A DNA stretch of 21,113 nt from an uncultured Bacteroidales bacterium (GTDB lineage Bacteria; Bacteroidota; Bacteroidia; Bacteroidales; UBA932), in NCBI GenBank assembly GCA_946406275.1, contig CAMJJZ010000016.1, positions 1 to 21,113 on the forward strand, read 5' to 3'. Below the pieces are notes generated by a model. It was not told the origin of the DNA, made no database searches, and worked only from the letters and a program-made list of their open reading frames with translations. This document shows positions 1 to 6,587 of this stretch, in pieces. Numbering within the stretch: the first letter of the stretch is position 1; each line of letters begins with the position of its first letter. A program made the translations under genes and the position numbers.

Positions 1-98
1 TCTTCGCCGTCATGTTCTGCATGGCAACACTGGTGGTCCGGGTCATCGTGGTGACAGTGGTGCTCTCCGCCTTCTTCGTGGTGGCAGTGGTGCTCCGG
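1..98 (-). repeat. His/Cys-rich coding repeat inside aroC
   Basis: Residues 239-270 of AroC hold 11 His and 4 Cys in 32 residues. EHHCHH occurs twice, at residues 240-245 and 250-255, and a CCH follows. The DNA shows this as a 30-bp-period direct repeat of about 18 near-identical bases, with the start of the motif at 93-95 and again at 63-65 on the minus strand. The spacers are acidic (EE, DD). The frame stays open to the window edge. It looks like a metal-binding loop; binding is inferred from composition only. Confidence 0.85.
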
Positions 99-812
99 GA
101 AGGGGTCGTTGTGCTCGGAGCCGCGCATGGCCGATGCCTTGAAGCCGTCGCCGAACTCTATGCCGCGGACGCCGGGAATGGCAAATATGGCGTGGGAAAT
201 CTTTGATTCCACGCTGTCCCAGAAAGGCTCTCCCATGCCTATGGGAAGGCCTTCCGCCACACATTCCACCACTCCGCCAAGGGAATCCCCATCCTGCTCT
301 GCGGCCTTCAGGAGGGCGTTCCAGCTGTCAGGATTGGCGCTGCCGCCAACTTCCTTAAGGCTTGCCTGGATATCGGCAAAGTGCACCATCCTTTTGGCTA
401 TAACCCCTGCTGCAACTATGCCAAGGGTGAGCCTGCCGCTGAAGTGGCCGCCGCCGCGGGGATCGTTGTACCCGCCGAACTTGAGGTTGGCCGTGAAGTC
501 CGCATGGCCGGGCCTGGGGTGCTTCCGGAAGCTCTCATAGTCTTCCGGACGGGTGTTCTCGTTACGGAATATCACCGTTACGGGAGCGCCGGTGGTGTGA
601 CCTTCGTATACGCCGGAAAGGATTTCCGGGATGTCGCCTTCTATCCTTGGCGTGGTGCCGGAGGCTCCTGCCTTGCGGCGTAGGATATCGTCATAAAAGT
701 CTTCTTCGCAGAGCGGGATTCCGGCGAAGACGCCGTCAACGGTGACGCCCAGAGCGGGACCGTGGGACTCTCCGAAGATGCTCACTTTGAAGTTGTTGCC
801 AAATGTATTCAT
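1..812 (-). CDS. aroC: Chorismate synthase, 3' end cut by window edge
   Basis: Converts 5-enolpyruvylshikimate-3-phosphate to chorismate, the last common step of aromatic amino acid synthesis, using reduced FMN in the cytoplasm. The protein starts MNTFGNNFKVSIFGESHG, and this N-terminus, RPGHAD (about residues 100-105), RGGGHFSGR and MRGSEHNDPF (to residue 238) are AroC signatures. GGHFSGRLT, instead of the enterobacterial GGRSSARET, is a variant I recall from clostridial and related enzymes. The start ATG overlaps the TGA of aroDA (ATGA at 809-812), implying translational coupling. Only 270 codons are visible of a family that usually has about 350-400. Oddity: straight after GSEHNDPF the frame enters a His/Cys-rich stretch (residues 239-270) that is not part of the normal fold. 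The identity is secure; the C-terminal third lies outside the window. Confidence 0.96.
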   Translation of the reverse strand, partial: MNTFGNNFKVSIFGESHGPALGVTVDGVFAGIPLCEEDFYDDILRRKAGASGTTPRIEGDIPEILSGVYEGHTTGAPVTVIFRNENTRPEDYESFRKHPRPGHADFTANLKFGGYNDPRGGGHFSGRLTLGIVAAGVIAKRMVHFADIQASLKEVGGSANPDSWNALLKAAEQDGDSLGGVVECVAEGLPIGMGEPFWDSVESKISHAIFAIPGVRGIEFGDGFKASAMRGSEHNDPFPEHHCHHEEGGEHHCHHDDPDHQCCHAEHDGE

Positions 813-2833
813 AGCTTTTCGAACAATTCGTTGAATGTGGGGAAGGATTTTGCCACGCAGGAGGTATCGTCAATGAGGACGGGGCCGTCGGCGCCAAGGG
901 AGGCAAGGCTCAGGGCCATTGCCATGCGGTGGTCGGCATGGGAACTGTAGCTGCCGCCCTTAAGGAGTTTTCCCGTAAGGATTCGCTGGGTAAGGCTGGT
1001 GCCGGAAATGGTCATGAGATCCTCTTCTATGGTTACGGGGACGCCCATTTTTGTGAGCATCTCCTGTATTGCCGCGGCGCGGTCCGTTTCCTTGTGACGG
1101 AGGCGTTCTACGCCCCTCAGATGCGTTTCTCCAGGGCAGAAAGCGGCAAGGACAGATACCACGGGGAAGAGGTCCGGGCAGTTGTTAAGGTCTGCGTCAA
1201 AGGCGCTCAGGGGCGCCCTGGCAACGCGTATGGGGCCGATGGGCTGGTCCAGCTGGGACATGCTGGCGCCTGCCTGCATGAGGATGTCCATGATGGAGAT
1301 ATCGGCCTGGAGGCTGCCGGTGTCAAGGCCTTCTACCTCAACTTCTCCGAAGATGGCGCCTGCGGCAAGGAAGGGGGCGGCGCCGGACCAGTCAGCTTCT
1401 ATGGCAAAACTGGCCGCCTGATAGCGCTGGCCGCCTTTTATCTTGAAATTTATGCCCGTGCAGAGGCTCCAGTCCTGGGTTTCCAGGAAGTCCTCTCCCC
1501 CCTCCATTTCAGAGCCGATGCGAATGCCGAACTTTCCAAGCACGTCCACGGTAATGAAAAGGTAGGGGATGCTCCGGGGGTCGCTCACATAAAGCATTGA
1601 TTTTCCGTCACATAGCGGAAGAGCGGCAAGAAGGCCGGAAATAAGCTGGGAGCCTCCTTTGCCGGAAACGTCGGCCCTTCCGGGAATTATTGGCCCGGCA
1701 ACCCTGAGAGGAAGGTAACAATCTGATTTTCTGTGGTCTGAAACAACTCCGTTACTTGAAGATGTTTCCGGCAAGCCAGATGTAACAGGATTGTTAACCT
1801 CCGGATAGAGCCTCACTCCGCAGGCCGCCATTATGTCGTGGGCGTCCGAAAGAGGGCGGTTAAGGAGAGTCTTTTCTCCCGTCACAAGTACCTGATTCTT
1901 AGCCACTGAGGCAAGAATCGGGATGACGAAACGGGTCAAAAAACCGGACTCACCGGCATGTACGGCCTCAATGTCCAGGCTCTGAGGGGATGCTCCTATA
2001 CCTGTTATAACAAGGGTGTTACCTTCGCGTACCACAGTTGCCCCCAGGGTCCTCACCAGCGCAATGGCGGATTCGTTGTCTCCGCACTCGGAATAACCGG
2101 CAAGACGGGAGGTCCCGCCGGCAAGTGCGGCAGCCACTATCGCCCTCTGTGCAAAGCTTTTGGAGGAGGGCATCGTGAGAGGCCCGGCCTTCACAGGACG
2201 CCACTCTCCGTACACGGCCTTTCTCATTTCCGCCGATGTCCACTGCCCCGGTGCGGCCGCTTCTTCTTCCGAGACGCAGGCGTATGTGAACGGGGCTCCG
2301 CGGCGGAGGGCTTCCAGGCGGGATTCGCGCCCCTTGTCTCCCATGCAGAAGGCAATCAGGGTCCCCGGCGCGGCTTTGGCGTAGAGGCTCATCACGGTGT
2401 CCACATCGGCCTTTGAGCGCGCTGTGGTGACGATTTTAACCACCTCGCCGCCATACATGCGGGCCCTTTCCAGGACACCCTCAAGTACTTCCTTTTGTGG
2501 AGTTTCTGTATAGTTGTGGTATGAGCGGATAAGCACCGTTCCGTAATTGCGGCAGGCCTCGCGGATGCGCCTTCCAACGGCGGCGGGGGCTTCCATCTCC
2601 AGGTCCACGTACTTTGCCCCGGCCTCTATGGCCAGCTCCAGCAGTTCCGGAGCCTGCGGCTCCTCGTCCAGGCGGCAAGTGGCCACAAGGGGGACGTCCG
2701 TGTCCTGGAACAGGGCCTGAATCTCCTCTTCCTCAAGGGCGCAGCGGTCCAGGCGGATTTCCGCCATCTCCTCCGTCTCAAGGGCCTTCAGGATGTCTTT
2801 GTATTCCTTATTCTGTATGGAGGTGCAAATCAT
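809..2833 (-). CDS. aroDA: Fused type I 3-dehydroquinate dehydratase / EPSP synthase
   Basis: A 674-residue bifunctional shikimate enzyme. Residues 1 to about 205 match type I dehydroquinase: E25-x-R27, H106 in SYHNY, the Schiff-base lysine K133 in VVKIV, R172 and Q197 are all in place. Residues from about 213 match EPSP synthase: K225/S226/R230 in SSKSFAQR, D481 in the ADWSGAA segment, D554 in CPDLFP, K581-E582 in RHKETDR, and D634-H635-R636. Almost no linker separates the two domains. Both active sites look intact, so the protein should catalyse 3-dehydroquinate dehydration and enolpyruvyl transfer from PEP to shikimate-3-phosphate. The loop equivalent to E. coli GNAGTAMR reads GESGFLTR (residues 294-301). 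The start lies 26 bp inside the end of aroB, and the stop overlaps the aroC start. The fusion is continuous in frame, with no sign of a sequencing join. Confidence 0.95.
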   Translation of the reverse strand: MICTSIQNKEYKDILKALETEEMAEIRLDRCALEEEEIQALFQDTDVPLVATCRLDEEPQAPELLELAIEAGAKYVDLEMEAPAAVGRRIREACRNYGTVLIRSYHNYTETPQKEVLEGVLERARMYGGEVVKIVTTARSKADVDTVMSLYAKAAPGTLIAFCMGDKGRESRLEALRRGAPFTYACVSEEEAAAPGQWTSAEMRKAVYGEWRPVKAGPLTMPSSKSFAQRAIVAAALAGGTSRLAGYSECGDNESAIALVRTLGATVVREGNTLVITGIGASPQSLDIEAVHAGESGFLTRFVIPILASVAKNQVLVTGEKTLLNRPLSDAHDIMAACGVRLYPEVNNPVTSGLPETSSSNGVVSDHRKSDCYLPLRVAGPIIPGRADVSGKGGSQLISGLLAALPLCDGKSMLYVSDPRSIPYLFITVDVLGKFGIRIGSEMEGGEDFLETQDWSLCTGINFKIKGGQRYQAASFAIEADWSGAAPFLAAGAIFGEVEVEGLDTGSLQADISIMDILMQAGASMSQLDQPIGPIRVARAPLSAFDADLNNCPDLFPVVSVLAAFCPGETHLRGVERLRHKETDRAAAIQEMLTKMGVPVTIEEDLMTISGTSLTQRILTGKLLKGGSYSSHADHRMAMALSLASLGADGPVLIDDTSCVAKSFPTFNELFEKL

Positions 2834-3779
2834 ACTCTTTCACAACAACTTCCCCTATCTTCACGGGAAGCACCAGTTTCACTTTGTCCGCTCCGGTGGC
2901 CTTCTTGTCCTTAATCATGGCTGTTTCAAGGCTGCTGTAAGGGCATTCCGTGGGAAGATGAAGGCTCCGGAAATCGGCCGTCAGGCGCGCTGTAAGGCCC
3001 TTTTCCGCAATTCCCTCACGCTCCGACATCTCCGCAGCCATTATTATGCCTATGGCCACCGCCTCGCCGTGAAGGATATCATCCCCAGCCTCCAGCGCCT
3101 TGTGTTCTATGGCGTGCGCGAAGGTATGGCCCAGATTCAGCACCGCCCGTTCTCCTTTTTCCAGAGGATCGCGCTCAACGATAGATTCTTTAATTGAAGC
3201 CGCCTTTATAATCAGCTCTCCGGTAACACCGGAAAGAGCTTGATTATAGGCCGATTCATCGGCGATGATGAAGGTTTTGAGCATTTCTGCAAGGCCGGCC
3301 TTGTACTGGCGGGGCGGGAGGGTGCGGAGAACCTCCGGGCAGATGGCCGTGAACTCCGGCATGCGGAAGGCGCCAAGCATGTTCTTGTATTCCAGGAAGT
3401 TGACCCCGGTTTTTCCGCCGATGGCCGCGTCCACCTGCGCCAGAAGCGTCGTGGGCAAGTTTGCATAGCGGATGCCGCGCTTGTAGATTGCGGCCGCAAA
3501 ACCCGCCAGGTCCGTGGTGATTCCGCCACCTACTGCCAGCAGAAGCGCATCTCTGGTGGCGTTGTTCTCCAGGAGCCACTTGCAGATTTCCATGACGGTA
3601 CCCATGGTCTTAAGGGACTCCGACGTGTCTATGGACACAGCCCCCACAAATGTTCCCGCTTCCCAGGCAACCCATTCCACGTTGCGGTCACATACCACAA
3701 ACACCTCCCTCTCCCCGTGAAGCAGTGATGCCGCTTCGCGGAGAGTCTTGCAGGAGGCTATTCTAAACTTTTCGCTCAT
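2808..3779 (-). CDS. aroB: 3-dehydroquinate synthase
   Basis: Cyclises DAHP to 3-dehydroquinate, the second shikimate step; an NAD- and divalent-metal-dependent cytoplasmic enzyme. The 323-residue protein has the dinucleotide-binding glycines in VGGGITTDLAG (residues 83-93), then LPTTLLAQVDAAIGGKTGVN (108-127). The metal ligands are E165 (AGLAEMLK), H218 (NLGHTF) and H237 (HGEAVAIG). It is shorter than the roughly 355-360 usual for AroB, mainly from a trimmed N-terminus, but every active-site segment is present. It appears to be the first gene of an aroB-aroDA-aroC operon: the next frame starts before this one ends. A -7-like box lies 7-14 bases upstream of the ATG, so the messenger would have little or no leader. 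Confidence 0.96.
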   Translation of the reverse strand: MSEKFRIASCKTLREAASLLHGEREVFVVCDRNVEWVAWEAGTFVGAVSIDTSESLKTMGTVMEICKWLLENNATRDALLLAVGGGITTDLAGFAAAIYKRGIRYANLPTTLLAQVDAAIGGKTGVNFLEYKNMLGAFRMPEFTAICPEVLRTLPPRQYKAGLAEMLKTFIIADESAYNQALSGVTGELIIKAASIKESIVERDPLEKGERAVLNLGHTFAHAIEHKALEAGDDILHGEAVAIGIIMAAEMSEREGIAEKGLTARLTADFRSLHLPTECPYSSLETAMIKDKKATGADKVKLVLPVKIGEVVVKEYDLHLHTE

Positions 3780-3785
3780 ATCTTA

Positions 3786-3816
3786 CAAAGATAAGCGAAA
3801 AATTTATTATTTCAGA
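3786..3816 (-). promoter_or_regulatory. Candidate promoter of the aro operon
   Basis: On the minus strand TCTG (3813-3816) is followed after 19 bases by TATCTTTG (3786-3793). This fits the Bacteroidetes housekeeping pattern TTTG-N19-21-TAnnTTTG with one mismatch in the -33 box. The upstream part overlaps the last codons of the GH16 gene (stop at 3807-3809). The predicted start of transcription falls within a few bases of the aroB ATG at 3779, so the transcript would be leaderless or nearly so. Confidence 0.55.
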
Positions 3817-4760
3817 TACGGATTGTACTTGTCGAAGGGTGTATATGACATCCAGTCTATTTCCAGCTCGTAGGGGTACAGGGGCTTGTCCACAGATTTT
3901 GGATTTGTTTCCACCGGCCAGTTGTTGGTATGCCAGAAATTGAGCCTGTACTTGCTCTTAAGGCAGGGAACGCCGGTTTTGGACGGCTGGTCGGGGAACA
4001 CTTTCTTGCCTTTATAGTCCCAAAGCACTATCTTTTTCCCGGTCTCGGGGTGAATCATCCACCATACCATCCTGTCCGGATACCAGTCCCAGCCGTAGGT
4101 GTAGAACTGAGCAGAGGCATCATAGCCTTCAATGGCCTCTATCTTGGCCGGTTTGTTCTGGCGACCGGTAAAGGGCGTGTTTGGAACGCGCGTAACAGTG
4201 CCGTCCGGGTGACGCACCTCACTGCGCCAGATGGTCTCCAGGATCTCTCCCGTTGCCAGATTGATAATCCTTCCTACACGGTTGTGGGCGCCTCTTTTTC
4301 CTGTCCATGTGCCCACATAAATAATCCTGGGATCGGCCAGAAGCCACTCTATGTCTATCTCGCTCTGCCCAAATTCGCGGTCTATGTTATAGGTAAAATA
4401 CCCCACCACGGCACCAGTGTTGGGCTGAACGTCACGGATGTCCGGGACCTTGATACGGGCGCTGTAACTCCCGTAGAAGGTATAGTCCTTGGAAATGATT
4501 TCCGGTCCGCGGCCTGCTCCTGCGGGATCTTCAGGGTCTATCCTGTACATCATCACCGCCGTACCGTCCTCCGACAGGGAGGGAAAACCGGAGAAATAGC
4601 GGAAATCCTCACCGGACCGCCTGTAATTATAGTCGAAGTATGCCGATTCCTGTCCGGAGAAATCCTCGGTAAAGGCTCCGTGGAACTTAGGCTCCTGGCC
4701 ATTGGCTATGCCGGACCAGAGCAGGAAAATGCCTGCGGCAACAAGGATTTTATGCTTCAT
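3807..4760 (-). CDS. GH16-family glycoside hydrolase, secreted
   Basis: A 317-residue probable endo-beta-glycanase (retaining GH16). MKHKILVAAGIFLLWSGIANG followed by QEP is a type I signal peptide with no lipobox cysteine, so the protein is probably periplasmic or released. The catalytic motif is EIDIE at residues 134-138: E134 nucleophile, D136, E138 acid/base. It lacks the extra residue (beta-bulge) typical of laminarinases, as in lichenases and xyloglucan-active members. Other family-like segments are FYGSYSARIKVP (96-106), the YGWDWYPDRMVWW strand, LNFWHTNNW and the C-terminal YPYELEIDW. It is closely similar along its length to the GH16 at 5581-6525. It is last in the PUL; its ATG overlaps the TGA of the preceding gene (ATGA, 4757-4760). 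Substrate is not determinable; mixed-linkage beta-glucan or a related beta-glucan is a guess. Confidence 0.85.
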   Translation of the reverse strand: MKHKILVAAGIFLLWSGIANGQEPKFHGAFTEDFSGQESAYFDYNYRRSGEDFRYFSGFPSLSEDGTAVMMYRIDPEDPAGAGRGPEIISKDYTFYGSYSARIKVPDIRDVQPNTGAVVGYFTYNIDREFGQSEIDIEWLLADPRIIYVGTWTGKRGAHNRVGRIINLATGEILETIWRSEVRHPDGTVTRVPNTPFTGRQNKPAKIEAIEGYDASAQFYTYGWDWYPDRMVWWMIHPETGKKIVLWDYKGKKVFPDQPSKTGVPCLKSKYRLNFWHTNNWPVETNPKSVDKPLYPYELEIDWMSYTPFDKYNPYLK

Positions 4761-5575
4761 TCTTGTACGGGTGTATACTCAATCCAGTCCACTTCAAGTT
4801 CATAAGGATAGAGCGGTGCCTGGATAGAGGAGGTGTTGCCCTCTGCGGGGCAGAGTTTGCTGTGATAATACCTGAGATACAGGCGTAAAGGCTCCTGCGG
4901 AACGTTTTCCGTCCTTTCCGCCAGAATGGTCTTGTCGGCCGATGCCGCCGTCTTCACCCACCAGACAACCTTGTCGGCAGTCCAGTCTATTCCGTAAATA
5001 TAGAACCGCGACGCGGCGTCGAAGTTGTTGACCGACGGTTTATAGGCCGAGTTCTCCACATAGACCCTTTCCTTGTCCGCCAGGCGGAGCTGAAGGGTAA
5101 TATCGTCGGTCCCGAAGTCCGGATCGTCGTCAAACAGGGAAAGGTCTACGCATATCCCCGCCGTAGGCTGCACCTTGGCAATATCCGGCATCCTTATCCT
5201 TGCCGATACGGTCCCGAACGACACAAATTCCTTTGAAGTGAGGATAGAACCTCTCTCCTGGCCGGCAGCGTCCTTGGGGTCTACACGGAGCATCAGGATG
5301 GTTTTCCCGTTCTCCGAAAGGGACGGGAAGCCCGGATAATATCTGAAATCTTCCCTGGTCTGATTCAATTCAAAGCCAAAGTAGTCCGAACCCTCCCTGG
5401 AATTGAATTCTTCAAGGAAGGCGTCCATCAGTTCGACGTCTTTGTGCTTTTCCTCCGGAGGAACCACCGGACCCGGAGGCTCCGGTGGCTCAGGAGGCTC
5501 CGGCTGCGTCTGGGGCTTTTCCTGGCAGCCGAAGATTGTTAAACCAACCAACAATAATGAAAAGAATCTTCTCAC
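4757..5575 (-). CDS. Catalytically degenerate GH16-like lipoprotein, probable glycan binder
   Basis: A homologue of the two flanking GH16 enzymes that has lost its catalytic residues. From the GTG start (MRRFFS), the signal ends in the lipobox LTIFGC (Cys17), then a Pro-rich tether (EPPEPPEPPGP) and a GH16-like fold from about residue 45. The region equal to FGQSEIDIEW in its neighbour reads FGTDDITLQL without gaps: nucleophile E to D158, D to T160, acid/base E to Q162. About 40 residues of loop present in the neighbours after the catalytic strand are also missing, while the framework (FPSLSENG, SARIRMPDIAKVQP, YIYGIDW, YPYELEVDW) is kept. A surface-anchored binding protein is the likeliest role. 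No ATG is available: the frame opens after a stop at 5588-5590 and offers TTG (5584) or GTG (5575). GTG gives the more typical lipoprotein N-terminus; TTG would overlap the upstream TGA. Confidence 0.8.
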   Translation of the reverse strand: MRRFFSLLLVGLTIFGCQEKPQTQPEPPEPPEPPGPVVPPEEKHKDVELMDAFLEEFNSREGSDYFGFELNQTREDFRYYPGFPSLSENGKTILMLRVDPKDAAGQERGSILTSKEFVSFGTVSARIRMPDIAKVQPTAGICVDLSLFDDDPDFGTDDITLQLRLADKERVYVENSAYKPSVNNFDAASRFYIYGIDWTADKVVWWVKTAASADKTILAERTENVPQEPLRLYLRYYHSKLCPAEGNTSSIQAPLYPYELEVDWIEYTPVQE

Positions 5576-5580
5576 GGCAA

Positions 5581-6525
5581 TCAATAATTATTGTCTTCGC
5601 GCCATTTTATATTAAGTTCGTCGTAAGGCTCGTACTTCATCCAGTCAATTTCCAGGCAGTATGGATATTTAGGGGCCTCTGTGGACCTGGGGTTGGTATC
5701 CACGGCCCAATCGCTGGTGTGCCAGAAATTGAGGAGATAGGTTGTGGGTGGCTGGGGAATGCCGGAGAAATTGGGTGTTGTGCCGGAATAGTCCCAGAGG
5801 ATGACTTTCTCTCCTGTTTCCGGATGCTGAATCCACCAGGTAAGGCGGTCCGGATACCAGTCAAAGCCATAGACATAGAAGCGCTTGGACGCATCGTATC
5901 CTTCAATTGGGGCTATAGTGCGGGGCGTCAGGGCGGCATCGTCACCACTGTCGAAATTGTGGTTGCGGTTGCCGTCGTGATAGGAGCGGTAGTTTGTATA
6001 GAGAATCCTTCCCGTTGCCAGGTTAATGGTACGGCCAACTCTCTGAAGGTTGTTCACGTTGTTGGGGTCGCTGGTCCAGGTGCCGATGTAGATTATCGTA
6101 GGATCGGCAATTAGCCACTCGAAGTCTATCTCGCTGAGACCGAAACCCCTTGTGTAACGATATGTGAAATAACCGACTACAGTGCCAATGTTGGGCTGTA
6201 CTTTCTTCACGTCAGGGACCCGTATACGGGCGGAATAGGTCCCGAAATGGGTGCTCTTTGACGTGGAAATCTCCGGTCCGCGGCCGGCACCCGCCGGATC
6301 TGTGGGCTGGATGCGAAGAAGCATCACGTCTGTATCCTTCTCCGTGAGGGAAGGAACGCCACAGAAGTATCTGGGGGCGTTTCCGCCACTGAAATACTGA
6401 GGCTTGGAAGAACTGAAATCTTCCGTGAAAGCCTTCATGAAGCGGCTGTCGTTATCCTGGGCCGATGCCAGAAATGCAGACAGGCAAGCAGTGATGACGG
6501 TAATCAGTATGGTCGGTTTTCTCAT
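5581..6525 (-). CDS. GH16-family glycoside hydrolase, secreted
   Basis: A 314-residue GH16-type endo-glycanase with intact catalytic motif EIDFE at residues 132-136 (E132 nucleophile, D134, E136 acid/base), no beta-bulge. The signal is MRKPTILITVITACLSAFLA then SAQ. A type I site after ASA is favoured, but ITAC (Cys14) loosely resembles a lipobox, so lipidation cannot be excluded. The segments RGPEISTSK, FGTYSARIRVPD, YGFDWYPDRLTWW, HPETGEKVILWDYSG, LLNFWHTSDW and YPYCLEIDWMKYEP align with the GH16 at 3807-4760, so the two are paralogues. It is the first gene after a terminator-like hairpin and has no obvious promoter of its own, so it is probably expressed by read-through from the PUL. Its stop at 5581-5583 abuts the start of the degenerate paralogue. 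Confidence 0.85.
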   Translation of the reverse strand: MRKPTILITVITACLSAFLASAQDNDSRFMKAFTEDFSSSKPQYFSGGNAPRYFCGVPSLTEKDTDVMLLRIQPTDPAGAGRGPEISTSKSTHFGTYSARIRVPDVKKVQPNIGTVVGYFTYRYTRGFGLSEIDFEWLIADPTIIYIGTWTSDPNNVNNLQRVGRTINLATGRILYTNYRSYHDGNRNHNFDSGDDAALTPRTIAPIEGYDASKRFYVYGFDWYPDRLTWWIQHPETGEKVILWDYSGTTPNFSGIPQPPTTYLLNFWHTSDWAVDTNPRSTEAPKYPYCLEIDWMKYEPYDELNIKWREDNNY

Positions 6526-6539
6526 TTTAAGATGGTTTT

Positions 6540-6575
6540 AAAAAGGGAAGGCGGAACGGCGATTCCGCCCTCCCT
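6540..6575 (-). terminator. Rho-independent terminator-like hairpin inside the PUL
   Basis: Read on the minus strand, AGGGAGGGCGGAA (6575-6563) pairs with TTCCGCCTTCCCT (6556-6544). The stem is 13 pairs with one G-T wobble and a 6-base loop, followed directly by a run of T (6544-6540). It sits in the 62-base gap between the PKD lipoprotein and the first GH16 gene. It could partly terminate transcription or stabilise the upstream message. Confidence 0.82.
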
Positions 6576-6587
6576 GGATAATAACGT

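Noticed and set aside
43..264. Arg/His-rich minus-strand frame at the left edge
   Set aside because: It is an out-of-frame reading of the His-rich part of aroC; the aroC frame itself is open and carries GSEHNDPF just before the repeat.
929..1600. A 223-codon plus-strand frame opposite aroDA
   Set aside because: It lies wholly inside a gene with both active sites intact and has no recognisable family features.
5460..5520. Short repeat of CCGGAGG-type units, considered as a non-coding tandem repeat
   Set aside because: It encodes the Pro/Glu tether of the GH16-like lipoprotein, a common linker after a lipid-anchored cysteine.
4757..5575. Calling the degenerate GH16-like gene a pseudogene
   Set aside because: The frame is intact, with a working lipoprotein signal, tether and conserved framework strands; only catalytic positions and one loop region are changed, which fits a changed role better than decay.
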